From: Labia minor
Taxonomy: Eukaryota > Arthropoda > Insecta > Dermaptera > Spongiphoridae
Reading direction: 5' to 3'
Assembly (NCBI GenBank): GCA_963082975.1
Contig: OY720345.1
Location: 56,836,528 to 56,900,527 of the forward strand
DNA: 64,000 nt
Below are positions 11,988 through 24,751 of this stretch, piece after piece. The first letter of the stretch is position 1. Each line of letters starts with the position of its first letter. Made by a program: the position numbers and the translations under genes. Under the pieces are notes generated by a model. It was given only the letters and a program-made list of their open reading frames with translations. It was not told where the DNA came from and made no database searches.

Positions 11988-12543
11988 GCCACCTAAAAAT
12001 TTTAATTTTAATTTTAAAATAACAGTAATCCATTTTTTTTATTTAATATTTTAAACTTTATTCTACCAAAGAATTCAGTAACTATTAATTAAACGTTGAA
12101 TTCGTTGATGTTGAAATTAAATTCGAATTAAATAGAATCAAAAGATATAATTAAAGTTATTGATAATGAATTAATACTAGTACTTAGAGTAATTTATATA
12201 ATTATCTTGCTATTTTGTGAGTTGATTGCATATGAAAAAATTGACTTTTGATTAAGTTAATCAAATGATATAATAAATGGGCTTCTATTTATGTAGCAAT
12301 CCTTTGTGATATTTAATTATCAGCAATATTTTTCTAATTTTCATTTGACATTTGATTTTTTTCCCTTCCCCCACCAATTTTTTATTAAGTATATTTTTTT
12401 TATGAATTTAAGTTCGTTTAAAAAAAATACGGCTTCAAATTTTATTTGATTATTAAAATATAAAATAAAATATAAATTATAAGTAGAAGATATAAAAGAA
12501 ATATTCGAAATCATTTTAAAGAATAAATTATTTTGTTTTTGTA

Positions 12544-12582
<39 letters not shown>

Positions 12583-13048
12583 TATATCTATATCTATCTA
12601 TCTCTGTGGCTCTACGGAACTCGAAAGTTCTTAAATATTTGATATATTAAATAATTTTTTTTAAATTTTCCACTTTTTTAATCCCTAATGTTACAGTATT
12701 ATGTATTATATCTAGAATGTAAATGATTCAACATCAATGATAAAAAATAGACATAACCATAAGATATATATATATATAAATATTAGTATAAATAGTACAA
12801 TTTACATTTTTACAAATAAATTAAATATAAAAAATATTTTTCATTTTTTTTTTGTTTTGTATATTATTTAAAATCTAATTTATTTTGAAAATTTAAATAA
12901 ATATTCACTTTAAAATATTTTTAATTATTAACTACACATATCAGTTATATCAATTCCCCCTCCCTTCAACTCTCTTCAAAATTTTATAACTAAAATATTT
13001 TTTAATAATTATTGATTTGTTCAAATATCTAATATAAATAAAAATAAG
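11988..13048. other. AT-rich spacer with (TA)n at 12542-12579
   Basis: A/T-rich; includes a TA dinucleotide tract and a short CTAT repeat just after it. No other features seen. Confidence 0.6.
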
Positions 13049-13696
13049 TTGACCTGTGGCCAGGTCCGAACCGACCGACGGTTTGAAATAAATTAATTTC
13101 CAGCTACAGAAACAATTTCAAATAATTTTAATATATCTATTAATCTAATAAAAAACAGATAGGCATATAACATAAATATTTTTAATTTTATTTTATTTTT
13201 AATATATAGCTGAAGTAGCCGGCGTTGCCCGTGATCATAATAAGGAGACTGTGACGTCATGAAGGGCTTGGTGACGTCACATAATTTTAAATTAAGAAAA
13301 ACATAATAAATATGATTTTTCCCGAGGATAAAACCAATACATTCGTGGTGATATGTAAAAAAATCTCCTCATGTGAAATTTGGTGTGAAAATAACCCTTC
13401 CCTTCCTATCGTCGATCGCTAATAGTACCACTTCCGGTTTCCAGATTTGCACCAAAAGTTGATCAATTCATCCCACTGATGCATTAAGTAAATATACCAA
13501 ATTTCATCAAAATCGGTTGAGCCGTTCAGGCTGTACACATCTACACGGACGGACAGACGGACGGACGGACAGACATCATGCTAAAAATACTTTTTTCTGT
13601 TAAGAAAATGCATGATTCGTGGAGATATGTAAAAATCTCCACATGTGAAATTTGGTGTGAAAACAATACCTCCCTTACTATCGTCGGTCGGTAAAA
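13049..13696 (+). mobile_element. Family A element (A1), near full length
   Basis: Starts with TTGACC and the stem-loop GACCTG-TGGC-CAGGTC, then GAACCGACCGACGG. It ends CGTCGGTCGGTAAAAA, so ACCGACCGACG is inverted at the 3' end. Internal landmarks are two TGACGTCA palindromes (about 13252 and 13272), the core with AAAAGTTGATCAATTC and CCAAATTTCATCAAAATCGG, and a GACG/GACA tetranucleotide tract. It has no coding capacity. The architecture resembles Helentron-derived (HINE/DINE-1-like) elements; that class name is inference. Confidence 0.88.
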
Positions 13697-13742
13697 ATGA
13701 GTAAATTAAGTGATTATATTTTTTACAATTACAATATAATTT

Positions 13743-14013
13743 ACAATTTTATTTAAAAGCATTTGTAAAAACTCAAGGATTTTTTTCTTCCCTTCATTTC
13801 AGCTTATATCAATTATAATGGATTATTTAATAGAATTACACGATTTTAATAGCTACAGTACTACTAATGCATAGAGTGATGTAATCGAATATTTACAAAA
13901 TTTTTATTCTTTTACCATAAAAAGGTGATATTGAAATTGAAAATGATTAATAAACAGTATTGTTTTCAATTGAATTCTATTGAATGTTAATTAATTTGAA
14001 ATTATTTTTATAT
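13743..14013 (+). repeat. Left arm of a 3-kb-spaced inverted duplication
   Basis: This segment is about 85-90 percent identical, by eye, to the reverse complement of 17115-17388. Shared landmarks include CTTTTACCATAAAAAGGTG, GATTTTAATAGCTA and CTACTAATGCATAGA. It is not an A, B, SINE or TIR element seen elsewhere in the window. It may be a large fold-back element or an inverted segmental duplication. Confidence 0.85.
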
Positions 14014-14574
14014 AATGAGTCAAAAGAGTAAACTAACACAATTCAATTTATCTTAATTAAACTAATGAAAATATAGATTTATAAGTATAAAATAATAAAG
14101 AAAACATTATTAGGAACCAGGAAGAGTACAATTGTTATATTACAATCATACAGTATATGCTATTAAGATTTTTTGAGTATAGCATATGTTTTCTCATTTA
14201 AATACACTTTTGAAATGGTTTTTTCTAATCATTCAATGTCAATAAACGATATAAAATATTTTCCTTTCAGTTATAAAATTGTAATCAAGGATTGCTTATT
14301 CTTCAAGCATATTTTAATTTTCTAGTCCCAGAAGTGAACCATTCGAATGGTTTGAAACATGTCAAATGAATCGATCATAAAATAATAATAATAATAATAA
14401 TATATAGTTGTCAAGACTGTCAATCATTCAAAGCTAGAAATGATATTTGCCGATAAGAATTCGTTTCTGAAATTATTTTCCATCTCCCTCTATTCATTTT
14501 CATTAGGGGTGAAAAAGTCCCAAATTATTTGGTAAACGAAATTTGAAGGCAGAACGAATTTCATGGTAAATAAG

Positions 14575-16055
14575 TTGACCTGTGGCCAGGTCCGAACCGA
14601 CCGACGGTTTGAAGTAAATTAATTTCCAGCTACAGAAACAATTTCAAATAATTTTAATATATCTATTAATGTAATAAAAAACAGATATGGATAGAACATA
14701 AATATTTTTAATTTTATTTTATTTATAATATATAGCTGTAGTAGCCGGCGTTACCCGAGGCTGTGACGTCATGAAGGGCTGGGTGACGTCATATAATTTT
14801 AAATTAAGAAAAACATAATGAAGATGATTTTTCCCGAGGATAAAACCAATACATTCGTGGTGATATGTAAAAAAATCTCCTTATGTGAAATTTGGTGCGA
14901 AAATAACCCTTCCCTTCTTATCGTCGATCTCTAATACTACCACTTCCGGTTTCCGGATTTGTACTAAAAGTTGATCAATTCATCCCACTGATGTATTAAG
15001 TAAAGATACCAAATTTCATCAAAATCGGTTGAGCCGTTCAGGCTGTACACATTTATACGGACAGACGGACAGACGGACAGACGGACGGACAGACATCATG
15101 CTAAAAATACTTTTTTCTGTTAAGAAAATGCATGATTTGTGGTGATATATAAAAAATCTCCTCATGTGAAATTTGGTGTGAAAATAACCCTTCCCTTCCT
15201 ATCGTCGATCGCTAATACTACCACTTCCGGTTTCCGGATTTGCACCAAAAGTTGATCAATTCATCCCACTGATGCAGTAAGTAAATATACCAAATTTCAT
15301 CAAAATCGGTTGAGCCGTTCAGGCTGTACACATCTATACGGACGGACGGACGGACGGACCACTTCCGGTTTCCGGATTTGCACCAAAAGTTGATCAATTC
15401 ATCCCACTGATGCATTAAGTAAATATACCAAATTTCATCAAAATCGGTTGAGCCGTTCAGGCTGTACACATCTATACGGACGGACGGACGGACGGACGGA
15501 CCACTTCCGGTTTCCGGATTTGCACCAAAAGTTGATCAATTCATCCCACTGATGCATTAAGTAAATATACCAAATTTCATCAAAATCGGTTGAGCCGTTC
15601 AGGCTGTACACATCTATACGGACGGACGGACGGACGGACGGACCACTTCCGGTTTCCGGATTTGCACCAAAAGTTGATCAATTCATCCCACTGATGCATT
15701 AAGTAAATATACCAAATTTCATCAAAATCGGTTGAGCCGTTCAGGCTGTACACATCTATACGGACGGACGGACGGACGGACGGACCACTTCCGGTTTCCG
15801 GATTTGCACCAAAAGTTGATCAATTCATCCCACTGATGCATTAAGTAAATATACCAAATTTCATCAAAATCCGTTGAGCCGTTCAGGCTGTACACATCTA
15901 TACGGACGGACGGACGGACGGACGGACAGACATCATTCTAAAAATACTTTTTTCTGATAAGAAAATGCATGATTCGTGGAGATATGTAAAAATCTCCACA
16001 TGTGAAATTTGGTGTGAAAACAATACCTCCCTTACTATCGTCGGTCGGTAAAAAT
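14575..16055 (+). mobile_element. Family A element (A2), expanded to ~1.5 kb
   Basis: Has intact family A ends: TTGACC plus the stem-loop at 14575, and GTCGGTCGGTAAAAA ending at about 16055. It is more than twice the usual length because part of the interior is repeated. The core plus GACG tract occurs once at 14940-15100 and then five more times in tandem at 15221-15926. The block beginning near 14865 (GTGGTGATATGTAAAAAAAT) also recurs near 15140. The near-identity of the tandem units indicates recent expansion. Confidence 0.9.
15221..15926 (+). repeat. Minisatellite: five 142-bp units from the family A core
   Basis: Units begin CCACTTCCGGTTTCCGG at 15221, 15359, 15501, 15643 and 15785. The spacing is 138, 142, 142 and 142 bp; the short first unit lacks exactly one GACG tetramer. 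Apart from scattered single substitutions the units are identical. Each ends in a (GGAC)n tract that runs directly into the next CCACTTCC, suggesting slippage or unequal exchange initiated in the tetranucleotide tract. A short minus-strand open frame across two units is a by-product of the repeat and not a gene. Confidence 0.95.
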
Positions 16056-17114
16056 TAATCACACTCTTTCATATTTGAAATATTTATTCATTAGCAAGTC
16101 TCAACAAACACTAATAAAATAAAAGAACTAAACTTCTCCCCTTAATTCCATATAAGTTAGTTTTTTTAATGATTATTATTATAATTTTAGGTAATTATTC
16201 AAGTAAATTAATTTTCGTGGATTTGGATAATACTTTACCAGTAGGTTCCTTTTGCAATTCCAAATAAAGTTTTCTTATGAAAATTTTTCGGACCTCTTCT
16301 AGTTTACGTAAGAAAAATTATTAAAAATTGCATATAAATCCATTGATATTCTATTTAGCTAGCATGTTTTATCCGTTTGACTACCAGAGGACGCACTAAT
16401 TTTCGTTTTTTATAAGAAAAATTTAATTAATTTTTGAATGTTCATATAAATGAATAATTAGTAAATTAGAGTCAATGAAATATTACTTAATGACACATTT
16501 CGACGTTCATAACTAATCAGTCAAACTTAAAAAATCTTTATTTTAATAATGTTTATCTAATAAACTAAGAGGCCAGAACTATTTAATAAGAAAAGTTTAT
16601 TTGGAATAGAGTTCTCGTTATGCATTTGCACCATTTCTCGGTAAGCTCATCTTTCTTTGGCCCGTAATATTAAACATTACACAAAAATTAATTACAAACT
16701 TCCATTTTCCAATTAACTGTATTTGGGTATACAACATGTAGGTATCTTATAAAATATTCTTTAAATTAATTACTTTATATTAATTATTTAATTCAAAATG
16801 GGCAAAATTAATGACAATCTTTGACAAGATTTGTTATGTATATTAGATTATTACATATTTTTATATTATATATCTAGGAGAATATTGAAGTATTTTATTT
16901 TTATATCATTTAATTTTTCTTATATGTATAATAAAATAACCAGAAAATAATAATTATAATATTATAAGATTAGGGTCTGTAATATATAAATAATATATTA
17001 TTATTATTAACCCTGATATTATTATTAAAAACATTTATTTGACACCTTTTTTCAATTTAAAATTTTTAAATTAAATATTAAAAAAATAAATATATTAATT
17101 AAATAAATACCAAT
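16056..17114. other. AT-rich spacer, nothing recognised
   Basis: Single-copy-looking A/T-rich sequence between element A2 and the right arm of the inverted duplication. Confidence 0.6.
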
Positions 17115-17388
17115 AAAAAATAATTTCAACTTTAATTAACATTCAATAGAATTGAATTAAAAACAATACTGTTGATTAACCATTTTCAATTTCAATAACA
17201 CCTTTTTATGGTAAAAGAATCCAAATTTTGTAAATATTGAATTACATCATTCTATGCATTAGTAGTAGTATAGCTATTAAAATCGTGTAATTTTATTAAA
17301 TAATTCCATTATGAATGACATAAGCTGAAACGAAGGGAAGGAAAACGATCCTTGGGCTTTTAAAAATCCTTTTAGATAAAATGTAAAT
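17115..17388 (-). repeat. Right arm of the 3-kb-spaced inverted duplication
   Basis: Reverse complement partner of 13743-14013. Small indels and substitutions separate the arms, including the block CCTTGGGCTTTTAAAAATCC where the left arm has CTCAAGGATTTTTT-type sequence. The interval between the arms contains the family A element A2. Confidence 0.85.
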
Positions 17389-18086
17389 GAAATGGTAATC
17401 GTTAAAAAAATGCAATTAATATTAATTTTTTATTTACATTAGGTATTTACTTTTCAAACAATCGATTGCTAATCCCTTTCCATTTCATTCTTTTCATCCA
17501 GACGTATTCAAATATAATTAAGTCATCAATCAAATTTGATTAAATAGACAATACTATTACAATTAAATATTTACATTGAATTTTTGACGATTTATGAAGA
17601 ATTTTATATTTCTATATATAGATATTGGAGATATAGCAGATATAATCACAATGATAAATTGACATATTTGCGAAAGTTAGTGTTTCGAGGTTCCAATAAA
17701 TAAATTTTAATCTTTAAAATGATGTCAAATGTGCTTTAAAATTACTTTAGAAAATCATTATATATTTTTTACTATAACAAATTGATTATAAATTTTTTTA
17801 AAGAATTATGGACTTCTATATCGTTCCACATTTTCTTTCAACTTTCAACTATTCAAAAAACTTAAACGGTATTATTTGATTAAGTAGATAAAAGATGAAG
17901 CGAATAAAGTATTAAAGCCATCCATTGGCTTTTGAGTATTTAATATGTTAGGAAGTTCTTTGAAAAGAAGAATAATTATTTTATCTATAATCATAAAAAT
18001 TAATAATAAAATAGTTATTAAGTTAAATTTTTTTTTTAAATATTTGCGTTATAAATTCAAAGATAATTACTTATAAATTATATATA
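17389..18086. other. AT-rich spacer, nothing recognised
   Basis: A/T-rich, no features supported. Confidence 0.6.
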
Positions 18087-18096
18087 TGATTAGTAA

Positions 18097-18400
18097 AAGG
18101 CGCCACAGGATAGGGGACGGCGTAGCTGGCTCACATTCTTGGGGCCCCGGGTTCAAGTCCCGGGCCTGGCAAGGGATTTTTTATAGCTGGGACTAATGGG
18201 ACAGAGTCAACTCAGCCTCCGGGATTAACATTGGGAAGCTACTTGATAAAATGTAGCACCTCCGATCAAGAAAATCAAGGTAAAGGTTGATAGGACCCGT
18301 TCTACTGATCATAGGACACCAAATTGATATAACCGAATTGATAGGCGTTGTCCTTGCGTAGGTCGTACAAAAGTCAGAGGTATTTTGTTTTTTTTTTATG
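18097..18400 (+). mobile_element. tRNA-derived SINE, family S2, with 10-bp TSD
   Basis: Flanked by exact 10-bp repeats TGATTAGTAA at 18087-18096 and 18401-18410. The head has an A-box-like GGCGTAGCTGGCTC and an excellent B box, GGGTTCAAGTCCCGGG, as in tRNA genes. About 220 bp of unrelated body follows, with CCTCCGGGATTAAC and ATAGGCGTTGTCC. The element ends in a T-rich tract rather than an A-rich one, which is unusual for a SINE read in this direction. No second copy was seen in the window. Confidence 0.85.
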
Positions 18401-18410
18401 TGATTAGTAA

Positions 18411-21400
18411 GAAATTAATTTATTTGTTTTTGAATTAATTAAAATTAAAAGATTTTTAAGATTTAAACTAATTTTCAATTCAAATTTAATATAAAAATCA
18501 ATTAATTTATTTAGTCCTGGAATTATTTCCAGAAACAGTATGAAAAATTCATTAACCCATTTATTTTATTTTTTTTTTTTTTGGAATTGTTTAAAATGAT
18601 TTAATATATATGTTTAATTTTGTTCTTTTTAATTCCAAATCATTTGGTTTAATTCTATAAAATTGTGAAATTGACAAAAAGCCTGCTAATTCTTAATTCA
18701 AACAAATGAAAGTTTCGAATTCTATTTACGTGTTTGTTTTACTAATCACTTGCCGCAATGGCAGACAAAGGTCCAAGGCTTTAATTAGGACGTGACACTC
18801 AAATCAACGAAAAGCCATATATTGTACATTTATATTTAATATGATAAACTTGCCTTCAGCTCCAAATGAGAATTTAATTTCAAGGGGAAAAATATTATCT
18901 CTTTTGATATAATTTCAACTTTTATTATTAAAACATTAGTAAATAAATTTATTTTTTAATTGCCATTGTTCTTGCTTTAATTGGTTAAGAATTGGATAAA
19001 GTTTTTTTTTCTGAATGGAGAAGAAAAAAATTGATTTGGTGAAAAATATGATTTTTTAAGAGTTTAATAGTTATAATAATAATAATTTAATGTAAACTAT
19101 GTGTAAAATTATTTGATTACAAAAAAGAAGTAAATAGAAAATAAATATTTTGATAAAAATAAAATTAAATTAATACTTTTATATTCGATCAATGGGAAAA
19201 TACTTGTAGTATAAAGTAAGATTAAAAAGGAATCGATAAGGGGGGGCTTTCTAATTAACATTGCTTAAATCTGATTTATTTTTTGGAGATTTTAACACAG
19301 TAGTTTTTAAAAAAAATTTAGTAATTCGCAAATTTATAAAAAAAATAATTATATTTTTAAATTTGTTTTATTATAATTTCATATTTGAAGAATTTCTAAA
19401 ATCAATTCTAATTAAAGATTCAAATATGCTATTTAACATGTAATGTTGGTTGCATACTTATAGGAGCAATTTTTAAAAAATATATATATATACGGTATTT
19501 GTGGTTGTTGAATTGATAAAAAAAGTCTTCTGGACTTCGCCACATATTACATATTATATTTATATAAATAATATTAAATATCACTATATATTTTTGTGTA
19601 TTGTGAAATAATTTTTCCTATTTTTTTAGTAGCTGACAATGTTAACTTATTAATATTTAATAAATTATAAATAAAATTCATTTAGAAAAATGAATTTTAT
19701 ATTAACCTGGAATTTTTAAGATTAGTTGTCACTATAAAATATTACTATAAATAAATAATTAAATTTATTATTACTTTACTTAATACTAATGTTGTTAAAA
19801 TCATAACTTAGAATTTCATTTATTTCATTTCAATGGCAAAGACAATTACAAAAATGATATACCATTTTTTAAAGTATAAAATCTAGAATAAAAAGGAATA
19901 TCTAACAATTATACTCCATCTTATACATCGAATTATAAATATTTACAATTGAATTGAATTCAATAGATAAATTGAATATCTCTAATGAAGAAGAGTTACC
20001 ACTAGTTATATGAATTAGTATTAATAATAATAATTTTTATCAAAGGTTAAAAAAAATAATAACTAAAAAGAATAACGATATTGAAATGAGAATATAAATT
20101 GTGATATATCAAATTAATTTGATCGATTAATAATATACTTCCCTATGTAAATATTGATAAGCTGGATGCCTATCTACAAGGCATTAATCATTTTTGGCAG
20201 AAATTAAATATTATTTTACAAATAATGCATTTCCATTTAATATTCATTCTTTAATCAAAATAAAAATAAAATAATTGTGTAAATGCAAAAAATTAAATAA
20301 ATTCAAACAAGCGAGATTAAAAAAAATATTATAAAAATGGTTGGTTCATTTATTTAATAGAATAACGTAAAATGATTCAATAATTTAATAAACTACCCTA
20401 TGATAAAATAATGAATTTATATTTTGATTAGTTATTTATTTATATGGAAATGAACTCAATTGATAAATTAAACCCATAATTAAGAAATTTTAACATAAAT
20501 TAAATTTAATCAAAAGATTTTATAATATAATTAATTTAATTATAGAATTTATTTACCTACATATAATAAATTCATTATAATAATATGTTATGATACCTAT
20601 AAAAATATACAAATATATATTTATATATTAAATTAGAATATATTATATCGTTCAAAAAAGTATTTTAATGAAAATGCAATTATCATGTTTTTGTATTATT
20701 AATGTACTTGAATAATTTGTTTTATATTTAATATTTTGAAATATAACATTGTAAAAATATTTTAACAACATACTTTTGAAAAATATTATTCATTTTCAAT
20801 TATTAAAAAAAATTACTTACTTTTTTTTAGTTTTCTTGTATAAGTATTACATTTTTTAAATAATAAGGAAATACAATTTGCAATTTAAGCATTTATGACT
20901 AAATTGACACTTTTCAATGAAATGTATCAAAACAAGAATTTTTATATTTTATTTAATTGAAACGAATTCAAATTCAAACAAAGGAAGATGCTCAAATGCC
21001 AGTTAAATAATGCGGTCGGTATTTGAATTGGAGGCCAGTGATCTAATTGCGATACCTAGAAGTATCTCGGAAGTTCCTCTCATGACATCTGACATGACTT
21101 ACATCCAAACAATGATTCTTTATATGTATAGTAATATTTCTTTTTTTATTTACAATATATTAACAATAAGAAATATATTATATATATATGTATATAGATA
21201 TGCGCAGGAAATTTGTTATTTTTTTTTAATTCTTAAAAAATATCTAAATATTTTAGTGATTTTTATTTTAAAACAAAAATAAAATGGTTATGGGACATCT
21301 AAATAATTTTGATATCAATGTTAACATTTTAGATAACTAACTTAAAAAAAACAGTCTACCCAATACAAAAAAGTCAACAACATGATGTTCTTTTATAAAA

Positions 21401-23299
21401 TAATGTATTTTTCATAAATATAGTTATTATAATAAAATTAAATTAAAATATTTTCTTTTTTTAATTTAAATTATTAAAATAGTCATGTTTATTTATTAAG
21501 AGATATATAGAAGAAACAAATTAAAAATTAATAATAATGTGTTCTTCTATAAAATTTTATATAATCTTAAACTTATTTAAAACATACATTTAGTTGTGTT
21601 TTTCCTAATTTAAATAAATAAATATTTAAGCGAAACGAAATATGTACCTATATTAACATTTTATCATATTCACATATTATATGTAAAAAAAAAAATTAAT
21701 AAAATAAACGGGGAAACGAATTTAAAAATTATTTATTTATAAACAATCAGAAAATGTTTTCTAATTTCAGTCTGCTTGAAGAAATATTTGTTGTTTTTTA
21801 TTGTCTCAAAGTATGTCAGAAAATTAATATTTCATTCTGAATTTGAAATCACTTTTATTAAGGCAACGTAGCTTTAGAAATGAAAGAAAGATCTTTTTAT
21901 TAACACTTTGACCCTTCCACCCTTTACAAAACTCTCTTAGAAAAAGGCAATGAAAAAAAATTGTTTAAACATTATTAGCTATAAAATTTAAATATTTCCT
22001 TAGACAGTACGTAATAAGATAAAAGAAAAAGTACATACAAATATAAACGGCATCTTTTTTTTATTACTTTTTTATTCTTAATACTTTTATTTATTTTTTT
22101 TTTTTTGTGATTAGTTTTTAAATAAAAAGTATGTTATTTAATTTGAATATAATAAGATGAATTCATTTCTTTAAAATATAATTAATTTCTTAAAAAATTA
22201 TTTTAAAAATGTTTCAAATATATGTTAATATATATAATAATTTTTTTATATTTTATTTATCTCTAAAATGAACTGTGATAAGCATTAATAATTTTGTTTT
22301 TTTATTTTAACCAATTTAAAGTTTATTAGATTCTAAATCCATGTTAGCTAACTTCACACTTATTTTGAATACAATAATTATTAATGTTATTAATTTTTGC
22401 AATATATTACATTATTGCACTGAGATCAGATCCCACAACCTTATTCGGGGGCCATTAAGTCATATTTATAAATTAATTTCAGTAAAAGTATGTTATTTCT
22501 AATGATTTATTGATTTTCAATATTCCATCGCCTATGTGATATCCAAGAATATATATTTATCTGGTGTTTTTTATTTTGTATAAAAATATGCATGCATCTT
22601 AACAATTAAATTTGAAAAATAATATAATTTAAATATCTATCAGGTCAAAATTTCTTTAAAAATCTTAAAGATAAATTAAAAAATTGTAGCTTTCAGAAAT
22701 TATTTATTAATCATATTTAGTGACGTTTTTTGATAAACCTACTACAAATATTATGTTCAATACACTGATTCTTAATTGATTGTTTTAAAAATTATATTTG
22801 GAGAAATAAAATAACACTTCCGAAGATATCTTCTTGTCATTTGCTGAAATGTACATAATGCAAAAAAAAATCAATTAAAACCGAGTGTTTTATTTAAAAA
22901 GTAATTAATTTTTAGTCTTATATTAGTTTAATTTTAGTTTATAAAATATATTAAAATTTTACAATGAATACCTAGAATCTATTTATTAATTTCATTAATT
23001 AAAGGTCTTTTTAATGCTTGTTATAAAAAAAATTTATAAATAAAATAATTTGAAAATAATAAGATATTTTATATTAAATGACATGTTTCATAAAAAATAA
23101 TATATATATATATATATTTCATGAAGAAATTAAATGTATTTTAACAAAATTAAATTTGTTCTCGATCCAATCAAAGTCTTATATGTGTATTTTATCAAAG
23201 AGAGAGAAAAGAGAGAGGTTTTTCTGATCCTGGATATAAATCTCTTGCTAAAGATCAGGGAAATCGGTGCGTTTCTTGTTCCATTCGTGTTTGATTGGA
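18411..23299. other. 4.9-kb AT-rich spacer
   Basis: The longest featureless stretch in the window: A/T homopolymers, TA and TTTA runs. A slightly more complex patch at 20990-21120 contains a 90-codon open frame that begins MRSVFELEASDLIAI and then becomes A/T-driven; I do not recognise it. A (TA)n tract lies at 23099-23118. No transposon ends or tRNA boxes were found. Confidence 0.55.
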
Positions 23300-23655
23300 A
23301 ACGGAATTAAATGTCCCGTTAGGCAATGGAATGGTCTAGGAAAACAAACATCCCTTTGAGTGTGGAAGCGGAATAAGAGTGGAGTGGAGGAGGGAGAAAG
23401 TGTGGTGGTGAGTTATGGGGTGGTGGTGGTTGAAATGGAGAGAAGAGGGATTGGGTAAGGGCTGGGGGTAGGTGGAGTGGGCAGGTGTTTTGCCCGGCTG
23501 CCATTTAAGAGCGGTCGGTGGCTGTGCAGGCGAATGGCGCGCAGCCTTTGAGCCTCCGTGTCCGGAATTCTAATCGGGGACGACCTTCCTGCGACAAGAA
23601 GCGCTTCTTTAGAACACAGCCTTCCAGGTGATTACACCTTAAGAAGCCGAACGGA
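23300..23655. other. GC-rich island 2
   Basis: A G-rich plus strand (GGTGGTGGTGGTTG at about 23419, GGGCTGGGGGTAGG at about 23459) is followed by a balanced CpG-containing part (AATGGCGCGCAGCC). No coding similarity was seen in any frame. It has the character of a conserved regulatory element or promoter-proximal sequence; its function is unknown. Confidence 0.45.
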
Positions 23656-24751
23656 AAAAATCAACTGGTGATTAAATAGACATATTAATTAATACTAATA
23701 TAGCATTGTAGCATTCAATTGGTTTTTACGAAAAAAAAGTAATTGGTATTATGTCAAGTATATTATACAAAAGAATTCAACAAAGAAATCCTTCGATTCA
23801 GGTTAGCACACGAAATAAAGAGTGAAAAACATCTCGAGACCTTCGTTTCTCGTCCGTTTGCCTTTCTTCGTTTCGAAAGGATACATAAATCATACTCCAT
23901 TCCATCAAGATGGATTTTCTCCTATTGATACAAGTCATCATTTGGTTTCCTATTTACTATTCAAGAAGATTCGCCTTTTTTTCGCATAGATTGATGTTTA
24001 ATAGCTGGATTTTGTTATTGTCCACAAATGGACGATCCATTTTTTTGAAGAGATTTCAAGTAATCCATCTTAGAAGAAATGATCTCGATTTGTTTTAGGA
24101 CAACATCCGATCATTTTATATTGATTTTTCTGTCATTTATGAAAAAAGGGAAAACTGCATTCCTATACGACTAGTAAGCTTGAGCAATCCGTTAATTACA
24201 ATGAAGAGTGCTCGTCTTTGCAAGAGTCAAGAATCCACACAGCTGGAGAGTTATTGCAGATCAATCTCTTGAACAAACAAATATTCACTGACTACAACAA
24301 CAACAACAAAAAAGAAAACTATCATAAGATGGACCAGTAAAATATATATTTTCATTATAAAAATAACATATTATTAATTTTAAATTTTATCATAATTTTT
24401 AAAATATAAATTTTTTTTAAGAAGTTTTATCTCATTTTATGTATATATAAATGATTTTAATTATGATATATAATTTGAACTGTTTTATTAATCTACATAA
24501 TCAAATAAATTAATATTTAGTTTTAAAATTTAAAAATAAAAAATTTAAATTTAAAAATATGAATTATATCATTTATATATCATTTTATAAGAAATATATT
24601 CTTTTTTTTTGTTATTTAAAAGAAAAAAGAATCTAAAAAAGTTTGTTTAATTATGAATTAAAAACATTAAATATAATATAATATAATATATAATTTAATT
24701 TTTCATTTAATTTAAAAACATTATATACATACATATATATATATATATATA
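23656..24751. other. Spacer, nothing firmly recognised
   Basis: 23740-24330 is less AT-biased than average and has two overlapping ~60-codon plus-strand frames without family resemblance. The rest is A/T-rich, ending in a (TA)n tract against the mariner at 24752. Confidence 0.5.

Noticed and set aside
15218-15469. 83-codon minus-strand frame (MYSLNGSTDFDEIWYIY)
   Set aside because: Lies wholly in the 142-bp minisatellite of family A. The same short frame recurs in other A copies, and the homologous core of family B has stops in this frame.
21010-21282. 90-codon plus-strand frame
   Set aside because: Only the first third is not A/T-driven; no splice context or family resemblance.
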